Source: Sulfitobacter sp. EhC04 (GTDB taxonomy: Bacteria; Pseudomonadota; Alphaproteobacteria; Rhodobacterales; Rhodobacteraceae). From it: DNA of 64,000 bases. The notes below the pieces were generated by a model that was not told the DNA's origin, searched no databases, and saw nothing but the letters and a program-made list of their open reading frames with translations. Shown here in pieces: positions 42,334-51,365 of this stretch (the first letter of the stretch is position 1; every line of letters starts with the position of its first letter). Position numbers and translations under genes: made by a program. The stretch is from assembly GCF_001650875.1 (NCBI RefSeq), contig NZ_LXYI01000089.1:305022-369021 (forward strand). Direction: 5' to 3'.

Positions 42334-44013
42334 CTACTCCGCCGCGATGGTTTTGGGTTTCGGCACAGGTTTTGCGCCGTGTTCGTATTCGGTCAGAAAG
42401 TCGAGGACCTCCTGCCGGTACGCATAGTAATCGGGGTGTGCCAGCAGCGCCTTGCGGGTGCGCGGACGCGGCAGCTTTACATCGGTGATCTTGCCGATGG
42501 TGGCCTGTGGGCCGTTGGTCATCATGACCACGCGGTCGGCCAGCAGGATCGCCTCGTCCACGTCATGGGTGACGCAGATCGCCGTGACCTTGGTGCGGGA
42601 CCAGACCTCCATCAGCACCTCTTGCAGTTCCCAGCGCGTGAGCGAGTCCAGCATCCCGAAAGGCTCATCCAGCAACAGCAGTTTTGGGCTGAGGGCAAAG
42701 GCCCGCGCGATACCGACGCGCTGCTTCATCCCGTTCGACATCGAATGTGCGCCGCGGTCCATCGCATCGGCAAGACCCACACGTTCAAGGTAGTATTCCA
42801 CCACCTCCTGCCGCTCGGACTGGCTTGCGCGGGGATAGACCTTGTCCACGCCGATCGCGACGTTCTCCTTGGCAGTGAGCCAGGGGAACAGATTGGGCGA
42901 CTGGAAGACCACCGCACGTTCAGGGTCAGCCCCTTCGACGTGGCGGCCGTCCAGCTTGATCGCGCCTTGCGAAATGGCGTTCAAACCGGCGGCCATGGTC
43001 AGCACGGTGGATTTGCCGCAGCCCGAATGGCCGATCAGGCTGATGAATTCGCCCTGGTTCACCTTCAGGTCAAAATCCTCGACCACGGTCAGCGGGCCAT
43101 TGGGCGTCGGATAGACCTTGTGTAGCTGCGAGAAGTCGAGAAACCGCTGCTCGATCATGCCTTCGCGGGCGTCCCTGACAGCAGCCGGGATCATCTGGTG
43201 GACCGGTTTCACGTCCGGCAGGTGGCGTGTTTCGGCAACCTTGGCGGCAATGCCCACATCCATCAGGTATTGCGTCACCTGCGCGCGCAGCTTCTTGAAG
43301 CCCGCGTCATGGTTCATCACGTCGCGGTTGCGGGGGCGCGGGATGGTCACGGCGACCGGATCGGCCAGCGTGCCGTCGGGGTTCAGCACGATGATGCGGT
43401 CGGCCAGCAGGATCGCCTCGTCCACGTCGTTGGTGATCAGGATGCAGGTCTTCTTGTCTGCCTCCCAGATCTCAAGGATCTCATCGGCCAGATTGGCGCG
43501 GGTCAGCGCATCCAGCGCCGACAGCGGCTCGTCCAGCAGCAGCAGGTCAGGCTCCATTGCGAGCGCGCGTGCCACGGCGACCCGCTGGCGCATGCCCCCC
43601 GACAGTTCGGCAGGGCGGCGGTGGGCGGCATGGGCCAGTCCCACCATTGCGATGTAGTGATCTGCCTTGGCCGTCTTTTCCTCTTTGGGTAGCTTGCCGT
43701 GCACCGCCTCGATGGCCAGCATGATGTTGCCGCGCACCGTCAGCCAGGGCATCAGGCTGTAGCTTTGGAACACCAGCCCCCGGTCGGGCCCCGGCCCCGC
43801 GATCGCTGCGCCACGAAAGGTCAGCGTGCCGCTGTCGGGCATCTCAAGCCCGGCAATCAGGTTCATCAGCGTGGATTTTCCGGTGCCGGAAAACCCGAGG
43901 ATGGCCAGGAATTCGCCTTCCTGCACGTTCAGGGTGATATCATTCAGGACTTCGGCGCGGTGGGTGCCTTCGCCAAATCCCTTGTTTACCTTCTTGAATT
44001 CAAGAATGCCCAT
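42334..44013 (-). CDS. nrtC: Nitrate ABC transporter, two ATP-binding domains in one chain
   Basis: A 559-residue protein with two complete ABC domains. Domain 1 (about 1-255) has Walker A LGFSGTGKST, signature LSGGMRQRVAVARAL and Walker B LLLLDEPLSALD. Domain 2 (about 290-540) has LIGHSGCGKST, an altered signature MSNGMKQRVGIARAF and LLLLDEPFGMLD. In cyanobacteria the two ATPases NrtC and NrtD are separate and NrtC carries a binding-protein domain; here they are fused and no such domain is present. The ATG at 44013 gives MGILEFKKVNKGFG, 5 bp after nrtB. Confidence 0.88.
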   Translation of the reverse strand: MGILEFKKVNKGFGEGTHRAEVLNDITLNVQEGEFLAILGFSGTGKSTLMNLIAGLEMPDSGTLTFRGAAIAGPGPDRGLVFQSYSLMPWLTVRGNIMLAIEAVHGKLPKEEKTAKADHYIAMVGLAHAAHRRPAELSGGMRQRVAVARALAMEPDLLLLDEPLSALDALTRANLADEILEIWEADKKTCILITNDVDEAILLADRIIVLNPDGTLADPVAVTIPRPRNRDVMNHDAGFKKLRAQVTQYLMDVGIAAKVAETRHLPDVKPVHQMIPAAVRDAREGMIEQRFLDFSQLHKVYPTPNGPLTVVEDFDLKVNQGEFISLIGHSGCGKSTVLTMAAGLNAISQGAIKLDGRHVEGADPERAVVFQSPNLFPWLTAKENVAIGVDKVYPRASQSERQEVVEYYLERVGLADAMDRGAHSMSNGMKQRVGIARAFALSPKLLLLDEPFGMLDSLTRWELQEVLMEVWSRTKVTAICVTHDVDEAILLADRVVMMTNGPQATIGKITDVKLPRPRTRKALLAHPDYYAYRQEVLDFLTEYEHGAKPVPKPKTIAAE

Positions 44014-44018
44014 GCCGC

Positions 44019-45101
44019 TCACCGCTGTGCCGAGAAGGTAAAGAACGACTGCATCGCGTACATCACCCGGTCCAGCAGGAAGCCGATGATGCCGATGGTC
44101 AGAACCGCAACAATGATGCGGGCCAGCGATTGCGACGATCCGTTCTGGAATTCGTCCCAGACGAATTTGCCAAGGCCAGGGTTCTGCGCCAGCATCTCTG
44201 CCGCGATCAGCACCATCCAGCCGACGCCCAGCGACAGCCGCAATCCGGTAAAGATCAGCGGCAGCGCCGAGGGCAGGACCAGTTTGGTGATCTTGGCGTA
44301 GGGGCCCATCTTCAGCACCCGGCTGACGCTGATCAGATCGCGATCGATGGAGGCGACGCCAAGCGCGGTGTTGATCAGCGTGGGCCACAGCGAACACAGC
44401 GTCACGGTGATTGCCGACACAAGGAACGACTTCGAAAACATCCCGTCATTGGTGGCATAGACCGCCGAAACGACCATGGTGACAATCGGCAGCCACGCCA
44501 GCGGCGACACCGGCTTGAAAATCTGGATCAGCGGGTTCAGCGCCGCATTGGCCGTGGGCGACAGGCCCGCCGCAATGCCCAGTGGTATCGCAACCACCGA
44601 GGCCACCAGAAAGCCGAAGAACACGGTCTTGATCGAGGTCCAGATCTGGTCGTAATAGCTGGGTGCGCCGGTATAGGCGATCTGCTTGACCTCATCCGCG
44701 CGCCCGGCTTCGATCAGCCGCGCGTTGCGCTGGTCCAAACGATCATGGAACATGGCCGCTTTGGCGCGTTTGTCGATGGCATCCGCGTTCAGTTCCACGG
44801 CCTGCTCCCAGACGGCAACGGGGCCGGGAATTGCGCCCAGTGACGTGACAACGCGCGGGGCAAGGGCGGCCCAGAGCATCAGGAAGATGATGATGGACAA
44901 CAGCGGCACACCCAGCAGCCGCCAGACATCGCGCATCTGTCCGCGCGGGTTGTCGCCCGCTGCCGCCTTGAGCAAGGGGGTAAGCCAGGCAAGGCCAAGA
45001 ACGGTAAACCAGGCATCCGCCTTGTTGATACGGGTGAACCAGGCGGCGCGGCGCGCCTCTTTGTGCTTGGTATCCAGGTGATCGGGATCGACGACTGTCA
45101 T
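44019..45101 (-). CDS. nrtB: Nitrate ABC transporter, permease
   Basis: A 360-residue BPD-type permease. A cytoplasmic N-terminal region of about 70 residues precedes some six to seven hydrophobic segments. The ATPase-docking loop SRVLKMGPYAKITKLVLPSALPLIFTGLR is typical of the NrtB/SsuC/TauC group. It lies between the binding protein nrtA and the fused ATPase. It transports nitrate and probably nitrite; the substrate is inferred from the operon. Confidence 0.9.
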   Translation of the reverse strand: MTVVDPDHLDTKHKEARRAAWFTRINKADAWFTVLGLAWLTPLLKAAAGDNPRGQMRDVWRLLGVPLLSIIIFLMLWAALAPRVVTSLGAIPGPVAVWEQAVELNADAIDKRAKAAMFHDRLDQRNARLIEAGRADEVKQIAYTGAPSYYDQIWTSIKTVFFGFLVASVVAIPLGIAAGLSPTANAALNPLIQIFKPVSPLAWLPIVTMVVSAVYATNDGMFSKSFLVSAITVTLCSLWPTLINTALGVASIDRDLISVSRVLKMGPYAKITKLVLPSALPLIFTGLRLSLGVGWMVLIAAEMLAQNPGLGKFVWDEFQNGSSQSLARIIVAVLTIGIIGFLLDRVMYAMQSFFTFSAQR

Positions 45102-45163
45102 TGCGGTCTCCGGTACTGAGATGGGAAGATGCGCCGCCCGACGGACCGGGCGGCACGAAAGGG

Positions 45164-46516
45164 TCAGCCGCCAGCAACTTCACCGGACTTCAGTCCGATG
45201 GGCAGGCTGTCGATATAGGCGTTGGGCGCTTTGCCATCGAAGGGGATGCCGTCAATGATATCTGCGGCAGGTGTCGGGGCCTTGTAGCCATCACTGTCCC
45301 AGGGGAAATCCGCCTCTGCTGCATTGCCCTCGTCCACCAGCAGGCGGGCGGCATCCAGATAGATGTCAGGGCGGTAAACCGAACGCGCCGTTTCATCAAA
45401 CCAGGCATCGTCCTTGGTTTCGGCAATCTGGCCCCAACGGCGCATTTGCGTCAGATACCACACCGCATCCGAATAGAACGGGTAGGTGGCGTTGTAGCGG
45501 AAAAAGACGTTGAAATCTGGCACGTCGCGCACATCGCCGGGCTCATATTCGAAGGTGCCGGTCATCGAGGCGGCGATCACCTCGGCGTCGGCCCCGACGT
45601 ATTCCGGGCGGCTCAGGATCTCGACCGCTTCTTCGCGGTTTGCGTTCTCGTTCTCGTCCAGCCAGATGGCGGCACGGATCAGCGCCTTGGTCAGGGCCAG
45701 CGTGGTGTTGGGGTTTTGCTCGGCAAATTCGGCGGTGATGCCGAATACCTTTTCGGGGTTGTTCTTCCACAGCTCATAGTCGGTGATGACCGGCACGCCG
45801 ATGCCCTTGACCACCGCTTGCTGGTTCCAAGGCTCACCCACGCAATAGCCGTCGATCGTGCCGGCTTCTAGCGTGGCGGGCATTTGCGGCGGAGGGGTGA
45901 CGGACAGGAAAACATCGGCGCCGATCTGGCCGGAGGTGTCATCGGGGCTGTAAAGGCCGGGGTTCAGACCACCGGCGGCCAGCCAATAGCGCAACTCGTA
46001 GTTATGGGTCGACACCGGAAAGACCATGCCCATGTTGAAGGGCTTGCCCTTGGCCTTGTAGCTTTCCACCACCGGGGCCAGCGCCTGTGCCGAGATCGGA
46101 TGCTGCGGCAGCCCGTCGGCATTGGTCGGGATGTTTGGCTTCATCTCCTCCCAGACCGCGTTGGATACGGTGATGCCGTTGCCGTTCAGGTCCATCGAAA
46201 AGGGGGTGATGATATGTGCCTGTGTGCCGTAACCGATGGTCGCGGCCAGCGGTTGACCGGCCAGCATATGCGCGCCGTCCAGTTGCCCGCCGATCACGCC
46301 GTCCAAAAGCACTTTCCAGTTGGCCTGTGCCTCCAGCGTGACGAAAAGCCCTTCATCCAGGAAATAGCCATTCTCATAAGCCACCGCGAGTGGGGCCATA
46401 TCGGTCAGCTTGATAAAGCCAAATGTCAGTTCGTCTTTTTCAAGCTCCAGCATCTCGGCCATGGCGGGGCCGGTCATCAGAGTGGTCGCGAGTAGGCAGG
46501 TTGCAAGTTTGTTCAT
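45164..46516 (-). CDS. nrtA: Nitrate ABC transporter, substrate-binding protein
   Basis: A 450-residue NrtA/NasF-type binding protein. A signal peptide (residues 1-20, ending GPAMA-EML) is followed by [21 protein letters not shown], the family start of the mature protein. Later come [14 protein letters not shown] and [21 protein letters not shown], conserved around the anion site. It is the first structural gene after a leader with an ANTAR-type antitermination structure. Confidence 0.92.
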   Translation of the reverse strand: MNKLATCLLATTLMTGPAMAEMLELEKDELTFGFIKLTDMAPLAVAYENGYFLDEGLFVTLEAQANWKVLLDGVIGGQLDGAHMLAGQPLAATIGYGTQAHIITPFSMDLNGNGITVSNAVWEEMKPNIPTNADGLPQHPISAQALAPVVESYKAKGKPFNMGMVFPVSTHNYELRYWLAAGGLNPGLYSPDDTSGQIGADVFLSVTPPPQMPATLEAGTIDGYCVGEPWNQQAVVKGIGVPVITDYELWKNNPEKVFGITAEFAEQNPNTTLALTKALIRAAIWLDENENANREEAVEILSRPEYVGADAEVIAASMTGTFEYEPGDVRDVPDFNVFFRYNATYPFYSDAVWYLTQMRRWGQIAETKDDAWFDETARSVYRPDIYLDAARLLVDEGNAAEADFPWDSDGYKAPTPAADIIDGIPFDGKAPNAYIDSLPIGLKSGEVAGG

Positions 46517-46560
46517 TGAAAGTCGTCCCTTTTGAGATCCGGAAGGCAGATGCTCCGGAC

Positions 46561-46671
46561 AAACGAAAATAGCCGCTGACCAGCCTCATGCGCTTGCACG
46601 AGGGGTCGAGCGGCTGTGCTCGGATTACCCGGACTTTGGGAATTGGGTTCGGGAAGACGCCATTGTCTTCC
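46561..46671 (-). promoter_or_regulatory. NasT-responsive two-hairpin leader with attenuator upstream of nrtA
   Basis: On the reverse strand, hairpin P1 (46671-46652) is GGAAGAC-AATGGC-GTCTTCC and hairpin P2 (46622-46607) is CGAGC-ACAGCC-GCTCG. Both hexaloops have A at position 1 and G at position 4, the rule for ANTAR-protein targets. P2 shares bases with AGCCGCT (46615-46609), the 5' arm of a long terminator stem whose 3' arm is AGCGGCT (46577-46571). That stem is followed by ATTTTCGTTT. NasT binding P1-P2 would prevent the terminator from forming. The 29-base linker and the 44-base gap to nrtA carry no gene. Confidence 0.85.
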
Positions 46672-46779
46672 TGTCGTCCATGTTGGGAAAAACACTGCGT
46701 TCAATCAACAGCGAAGGGGAATTTGCTGCCGCAGAAAGTCAATTTTCTGCATTGCAGCGTGAATCTGCTGAATTTTCGA

Positions 46780-47886
46780 TCACTCTTGCAGGGCAGGGCT
46801 GAATTCTTGACCGTCAAACGAATGGTCCATCGCAATCGGACGGGGGCTGTAGCCGGGAATCGCCTGCAGCGCTGTGCCGTGCAGATCGGTGCGCCAGGTG
46901 GCAATCGCGGCCTTGCGCGCTGTTGCCCGGTCCAGCCCCAGCCGCGCGGCCAGACGCCCGGCAATCCAGGCGGCATGCTCCGGTTTCGGCGTGCCTTGTG
47001 CAAAACCGACAAAGTCAGGCACGATCCGGCTGTCACCACGTGACGTGAGGGTCAGATGACCAGACAGGGCGCGGTCGATCATCTCGGCGGGGACATCAAC
47101 ATAGTCGTGCCGGGACAGGAACGCGCAGGCGGTGGTGCGGCTTTGCGGATCGCTCAGCCATTCGCCGGCACGCCACAGGGCACGGATCATCGCGTGCAGC
47201 GGTTCGGGGTTGGCATCGGCCAGGTCGGCCCGCACGCCCAGCACCTTTTCCGGCACGCCCGGCCAGATCGCGCTGCCGGGCAACAACAAGGCTCCCGCGC
47301 CGGTTTCGACCGCCATCGAACCCCAGGGTTCGCCCACGCAAAAGGCATCTAGCTCTCCCGCCGCAAGGGCACCGGCCATCAGCGGCGGCGGCACAGTGCG
47401 GATGTTGACCGCAGCGGGGGCAGGCAGGCCAAGGGCGGTCAGCCAGTGGTACAAAAGTTCCGCGTGCATCGAAAAGGGAAACGGCACGCCGATCCGCAAG
47501 GGGCCGTCCGCTGCCGCAATCAGCGCCTGTCCGGCGGCTCGTGCATCACCAAAGCCCGCGCCAAAGCTGTATCCGGCATCGCGGATCCGCTGGGCCATGG
47601 CATTGCTGACGCCGATGACCTCACCATTCGTGGACAGCACGGCGATGCTGGCAAGCGCCGCGCCGGTGCCACCCAGCCCCAGCGCCGTTGCCACCGGCAT
47701 TGGTGACAGCATCTGCGCCGCCGTAACCTGGCCAAAGGACACCATGTCGCGCAGGCTGGACCACGAATGCGCCCGCCGCAGGTCCAGTGCGATCCCTTCG
47801 TCCCTGTCAAAGCCCAGTTCGACCGCTACGATCAGCGGTGCGGCGTCGATCAGCGGCAGAAAGGCGACGGGCAGCTTCGTGGTCAT
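46780..47886 (-). CDS. nasS: Nitrate/nitrite sensor NasS
   Basis: A 368-residue protein of the NrtA/CmpA fold but without a signal peptide (starts MTTKLPVAFLPLIDAAPLI). This is the mark of the cytoplasmic sensor NasS, which holds NasT inactive until nitrate or nitrite binds. Family motifs such as FSMHAELLYHWLTALGL and DAFCVGEPWGSMAVETG are present. It overlaps nasT by 4 bp and precedes the attenuator leader of the structural genes on the same strand. Confidence 0.88.
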   Translation of the reverse strand: MTTKLPVAFLPLIDAAPLIVAVELGFDRDEGIALDLRRAHSWSSLRDMVSFGQVTAAQMLSPMPVATALGLGGTGAALASIAVLSTNGEVIGVSNAMAQRIRDAGYSFGAGFGDARAAGQALIAAADGPLRIGVPFPFSMHAELLYHWLTALGLPAPAAVNIRTVPPPLMAGALAAGELDAFCVGEPWGSMAVETGAGALLLPGSAIWPGVPEKVLGVRADLADANPEPLHAMIRALWRAGEWLSDPQSRTTACAFLSRHDYVDVPAEMIDRALSGHLTLTSRGDSRIVPDFVGFAQGTPKPEHAAWIAGRLAARLGLDRATARKAAIATWRTDLHGTALQAIPGYSPRPIAMDHSFDGQEFSPALQE

Positions 47887-48467
47887 GACAGTAACCCGGC
47901 GGTGGTCACCAGCGCCTCGGCGACGTCAAAGACCTTGCGGCCCTGGTCCATCGCCGCGCGCCGCAGCAGGTCATAGGCGGCCTGTTCATCAATGCCCTTG
48001 GCCTTCATCAAAAGGCCCTTGGCGCGGTCAATCACCTTGCGCTCTTCCAGGGCGCGCTTGGTGGTGGCCAGCTCATTGCGCATCTGGCGGAACATGGTGA
48101 AGCGGGCCACGGCCGCATCAATGATCGGTTTCAACCGCTCCGCGCGCAAACCATCGACCACATAGGCTGACACACCGGCCTCAATCGCCAGCTTGGTCAG
48201 GTTTGCATCGCTATGATCAACGAACAAGGCAACCGGGCGCTCCAACGGGGCCGACGCAAGCCTCAATTCCTCAAGCGAGTCGCGAGAGGGGTTATCAAGG
48301 TCGATCAGGATGATATCCGGATTATGATCAGAAATTGCGGTCGTCAGCCGGGACATATCCGAGATCGTAAGCAATTCGTACTGCCCAGCGAGAGCCAGGC
48401 TTTCCTCGATCAACGCAGCGCGCGATTGATCCGTTTCAACGATGATGATCTTGAGAATCCGCTGCAT
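47883..48467 (-). CDS. nasT: ANTAR-domain antiterminator NasT
   Basis: A 194-residue response-regulator-like protein. Its N-terminal receiver-type domain (IIIVETDQSRAALIEESL, DIILIDLDNPSRDSL) is followed by an RNA-binding ANTAR domain from about residue 130 (ALEERKVIDRAKGLLMKAKGI, AYDLLRRAAMDQGRKVFDVAEAL). When released by NasS it binds paired hexaloop hairpins and stops attenuation. The ATG at 48467 (MQRILKIIIVE) matches the family; an upstream frame to 48530 is probably not translated. Confidence 0.9.
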   Translation of the reverse strand: MQRILKIIIVETDQSRAALIEESLALAGQYELLTISDMSRLTTAISDHNPDIILIDLDNPSRDSLEELRLASAPLERPVALFVDHSDANLTKLAIEAGVSAYVVDGLRAERLKPIIDAAVARFTMFRQMRNELATTKRALEERKVIDRAKGLLMKAKGIDEQAAYDLLRRAAMDQGRKVFDVAEALVTTAGLLS

Positions 48468-48636
48468 GGGCCGGACGTGACCATGCACAGGTGTGTTACG
48501 CAATTTGAATTCAACTGATCCTGGCTGCATTTCTGCGCTGTGCCTATGAATTGAGCGATACGCATATCAGATGTGCAGTTCCACTGTTTCCGCACCTCAT
48601 CCAAATCCGGAACGGTGCGGCGCTGAGTGCGTCGCC

Positions 48637-49701
48637 TCATGCCGGGTGCGCAGACCCGGACAGCCCAGCCTCGGCAGGCAACATGCCATTTTCTCGATAC
48701 CAGGCAACCTCATCGGCAATGGTCTTTTCCATCGGGCGGAACGACAGACCCAGTTCCGCCTGCGATTTCGTCGGATCAAAACGGCTGTGGTCAAATTCGT
48801 TGCGCATGTTCCGCACCGCAGCGAGGCTCAGCAGCGCCGGGCGGCCGGTCAGCCGCGCGACGGCCTCCTGCATCCCCGCGATCAGCCACAGGGCAGCCGC
48901 GGGAATGCGGCGACGGGGCGCGGCAACGCCGGTGGTCTTTTCGTAAAGCTGCATCAACTCTGCCATCGCCACATGTCGCCCGGCGGCCAGGTAATGCTCG
49001 CCCCGGCGACCCTGCTTTAGCGCGAGGATCTCGGCCTGCGCCACGTCGCGCGCATCGACAAAGGCGAAGGTCGCGGGCGGGATGCCCGGCAGCTTGCGCC
49101 GCATGAAATCGAGGGTGAACTGCCCTGCCGCAGTTGGCCCCCGGTCACCCGGCCCATGCATCCAGCCCGGCATGACGAAAACGCCGAAAGTGTCGGGATG
49201 TCTGTCCAGGTGCGCCATGACCGTCTGATCCGACAGGATCTTGGATCGGTAGTAGTCATCTGCTCCCCTGGCGGGACGTTTCATGGTTTCGTCCACCACC
49301 TGCCCCTTCTTGCCGTCCACCACGGCGATGGAGCTGGTGTGCACGATCTGGCGGATACCGGCCTCATGCGCTGCCGTCAGAAGCCGCGCGGTCGCATCGA
49401 CGTTGATCGCCTTCAGCTTGGCCCAGTGGCTGCCGCCGTAATAGCTGTCCCGGAAATTGGCCGCCGTGTGAAACAGCGTGTCGCATCCCGCCAAGGCCCT
49501 GGCAAAACCCGTCACATCCTCCATGTCTCCTTCGACTATGTCGAGCCCGTCCAGGTCTCCGAACTGCTGCCGTGCCTTTTCAGCGGAGCGGGCCAGGCCC
49601 CGCACCTGAACCCCCTCCGCCAACAGCGCGCGGACCAGATTGTTGCCCAGAAGCCCGGTCGCCCCGGTGACAAAGGCAATTCTTGTATCGCGTGCCATCA
49701 T
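48637..49701 (-). CDS. NAD-dependent epimerase/dihydroflavonol-4-reductase family protein
   Basis: A 354-residue extended short-chain dehydrogenase. It has the cofactor loop VTGATGLLGNNLVRAL at residues 11-26, an Asp/Glu region consistent with NAD(P) binding, TSSIAVVDG, and the catalytic Tyr-x-x-x-Lys in DDYYRSKILSD. The C-terminal substrate domain has no specific signature I recognise. It lies 1 bp downstream of a SnoaL-like gene, so they form a pair divergent from a LysR regulator. Substrate unknown. Confidence 0.82.
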   Translation of the reverse strand: MMARDTRIAFVTGATGLLGNNLVRALLAEGVQVRGLARSAEKARQQFGDLDGLDIVEGDMEDVTGFARALAGCDTLFHTAANFRDSYYGGSHWAKLKAINVDATARLLTAAHEAGIRQIVHTSSIAVVDGKKGQVVDETMKRPARGADDYYRSKILSDQTVMAHLDRHPDTFGVFVMPGWMHGPGDRGPTAAGQFTLDFMRRKLPGIPPATFAFVDARDVAQAEILALKQGRRGEHYLAAGRHVAMAELMQLYEKTTGVAAPRRRIPAAALWLIAGMQEAVARLTGRPALLSLAAVRNMRNEFDHSRFDPTKSQAELGLSFRPMEKTIADEVAWYRENGMLPAEAGLSGSAHPA

Positions 49702-49702
49702 C

Positions 49703-50119
49703 TCACCCCAGATCCTGACCGAGGGACTGCATCAACGCGACGCGGTCGTAAAAGACTTCTTCATGCGTCGCATGTTCATCGTTGAAGGTGAAGAACCCGG
49801 CAAAGCGGAACTGAAAGGGTTTTCCGCTGGGCTGGATCAGGTGACCACCCATGGCGAAAGGCCCCGTGAACGTGCCGTTGAACACGGCTGTCATCGCCAG
49901 GTGCCGGTCGTTCCAGACAACGGGTGACATCTGGACGGTCACATCTGGAAAGGCATCGAACAACGCCTGTTCGCGTGTGCGGGTTTCCTCGCGGCCACGG
50001 GTTTCGGTCAGCGGATCGACGAAGTGGAAATCTTCGGACATGAGGGCGAGCAGCGAGTCAAGATCGCGTGTGTTGAAAGCGGCGGTGGCGCGGTCGATAA
50101 AGTTGAATGGGATTTGCAT
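49703..50119 (-). CDS. SnoaL-like / NTF2-fold protein
   Basis: A 138-residue protein with a cone-shaped NTF2-like pattern: N-terminal helix FIDRATAAFNTRDLDSLLALMSEDFHFVDPLTE, then beta strands ending FRFAGFFTFNDEHATHEEVFYD. Members include polyketide cyclases, isomerases and small binding proteins; no catalytic residue can be assigned. It is transcribed with the epimerase-like gene, which suggests both act on the same small molecule. Confidence 0.72.
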   Translation of the reverse strand: MQIPFNFIDRATAAFNTRDLDSLLALMSEDFHFVDPLTETRGREETRTREQALFDAFPDVTVQMSPVVWNDRHLAMTAVFNGTFTGPFAMGGHLIQPSGKPFQFRFAGFFTFNDEHATHEEVFYDRVALMQSLGQDLG

Positions 50120-50213
50120 GTGAATCTCCTTTGCCGCGCCAATCTACGGCGTCGCATGCCTTCCAAGAACACACAGCAATGGACAATCGTTTTGCGTAGA
50201 TGCAAAGCGAACC

Positions 50214-51089
50214 ATGACCGATTGGGACGATCTTCGCGTGCTCCTGGCCATTTCGCGGCGCGGCAGTTTCCTGCAGGCCGGGCAGGCTTTGGGCATGGCG
50301 GCCTCTACCCTGTCGCGGCGCATCACCCGGTTTGAGGACGAGATCGGCGAACCCGTGGTCGAACGCAGTGTCGAGGGCCTGCGCCTGACCGCAAGAGGGG
50401 CTGCATTGGCCGCAACCGCTGAACGCCTTGAACGCGATCTTCAGCAACAGACTGTCAGCAGAACAGGGGAATTGTCCGGCGGGGTGACGGTCACGGCGGG
50501 CGACGGGTTTGTGCCCGTGCTGACCCAGGCAATAAACCGTTTCATCGAAATGCATCCGCTCTGCACCGTTGATCTTCTGGTCGATGCGACCCTGACAAAG
50601 GTCGCGCGCGGCGGTGTCGACATCGCGGTCCGCACCCTTCACCTGGGCGAACCGTCGCTGATTTACAGCAAGGTCGCTTCGCTGTCCTTTGGCATCTATT
50701 GTGCGACGGATTATGCCAGCCGCCTGCCTGCCAACGCCGTGCCGGGCGATGCCGCGATGATCGACCTGTCGCCGCCCTTTGACCAGAATGCCCATCTGCG
50801 CAGCGCCCGCTCCGCTGGGTTCATCTCGACGCGGTTTCGGGTGTCTTCCTTCGCGGCACAATTGCAGGCCTGCGCCAGCGGCTACGGCGTGGCGGTCCTG
50901 CCCGACCTGCTGTCGGCGGGTCTGGTGAAGCCTTTCGGCCATGTCGATTTGCCACCGATGGACGTGTTCCTGGTCGCCCGCCCCCAAGCCTTGCGCCAGC
51001 CCCATCTGCGCGCGTTTTTCGATGTGCTGCGGGATACCTTGCATCGGGCCGGTGCGCATGCGGATGTGCCAAAGGAGGAAAGCATCTGA
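50214..51089 (+). CDS. LysR family transcriptional regulator
   Basis: A 291-residue LysR regulator. The N-terminal helix-turn-helix is DDLRVLLAISRRGSFLQAGQALGMAASTLSRRITRFEDEIG. A periplasmic-binding-fold effector domain follows from about residue 90 (FISTRFRVSSFAAQLQACASGYGVAVLPDLL). The 94-bp gap to the divergent SnoaL/epimerase pair is the likely operator region. The target and inducer are unknown. Confidence 0.88.
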   Translation: MTDWDDLRVLLAISRRGSFLQAGQALGMAASTLSRRITRFEDEIGEPVVERSVEGLRLTARGAALAATAERLERDLQQQTVSRTGELSGGVTVTAGDGFVPVLTQAINRFIEMHPLCTVDLLVDATLTKVARGGVDIAVRTLHLGEPSLIYSKVASLSFGIYCATDYASRLPANAVPGDAAMIDLSPPFDQNAHLRSARSAGFISTRFRVSSFAAQLQACASGYGVAVLPDLLSAGLVKPFGHVDLPPMDVFLVARPQALRQPHLRAFFDVLRDTLHRAGAHADVPKEESI

Positions 51090-51212
51090 ACCGGAATCGC
51101 GGTTTGAGAAGGTAGGAATTCGGGTGTTGAAGTTGGCGGCGTCCTGTCCTACCCATGTCGCAGAATATCATTGCTTTGCTCGTGGGATACGAACAAGCGA
51201 TTACGAAATCAT

Positions 51213-51294
51213 CCGTCGGGGGGCCCATCCGGGCTGAGAGGTGCATGCACCGACCCGTCGAACCTGATCCGGGTTATACCGGCGTAGGGAACGG
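51213..51294 (+). promoter_or_regulatory. TPP riboswitch (THI element) upstream of thiD operon
   Basis: The conserved blocks are CGGGGGGCCC, GGGCTGAGAGGTGCATGCACC, GACCCGTCGAACCTGATCC and TACCGGCGTAGGGAACGG. A P1 stem pairs CCGT (51213-51216) with ACGG (51291-51294). It lies 71 bases ahead of the thiD GTG and controls a ten-gene thiamine operon. The 123 bp between the LysR stop and the aptamer should contain the promoter; I see no strong consensus there. Confidence 0.95.
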
Positions 51295-51365
51295 GTAGAT
51301 TGTGCGAAACAGATTGCACGAGGCTCATTCTTACGTCGGCACGCCCATAAGATGGAGACGTGCGC

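Noticed and set aside
48468..48636. Possible sigma-54 promoter upstream of nasT
   Set aside because: A GGCAC...ATGC-like string is present, but it lacks the strict GG-N10-GC spacing and TTGCA element, so no call was made.
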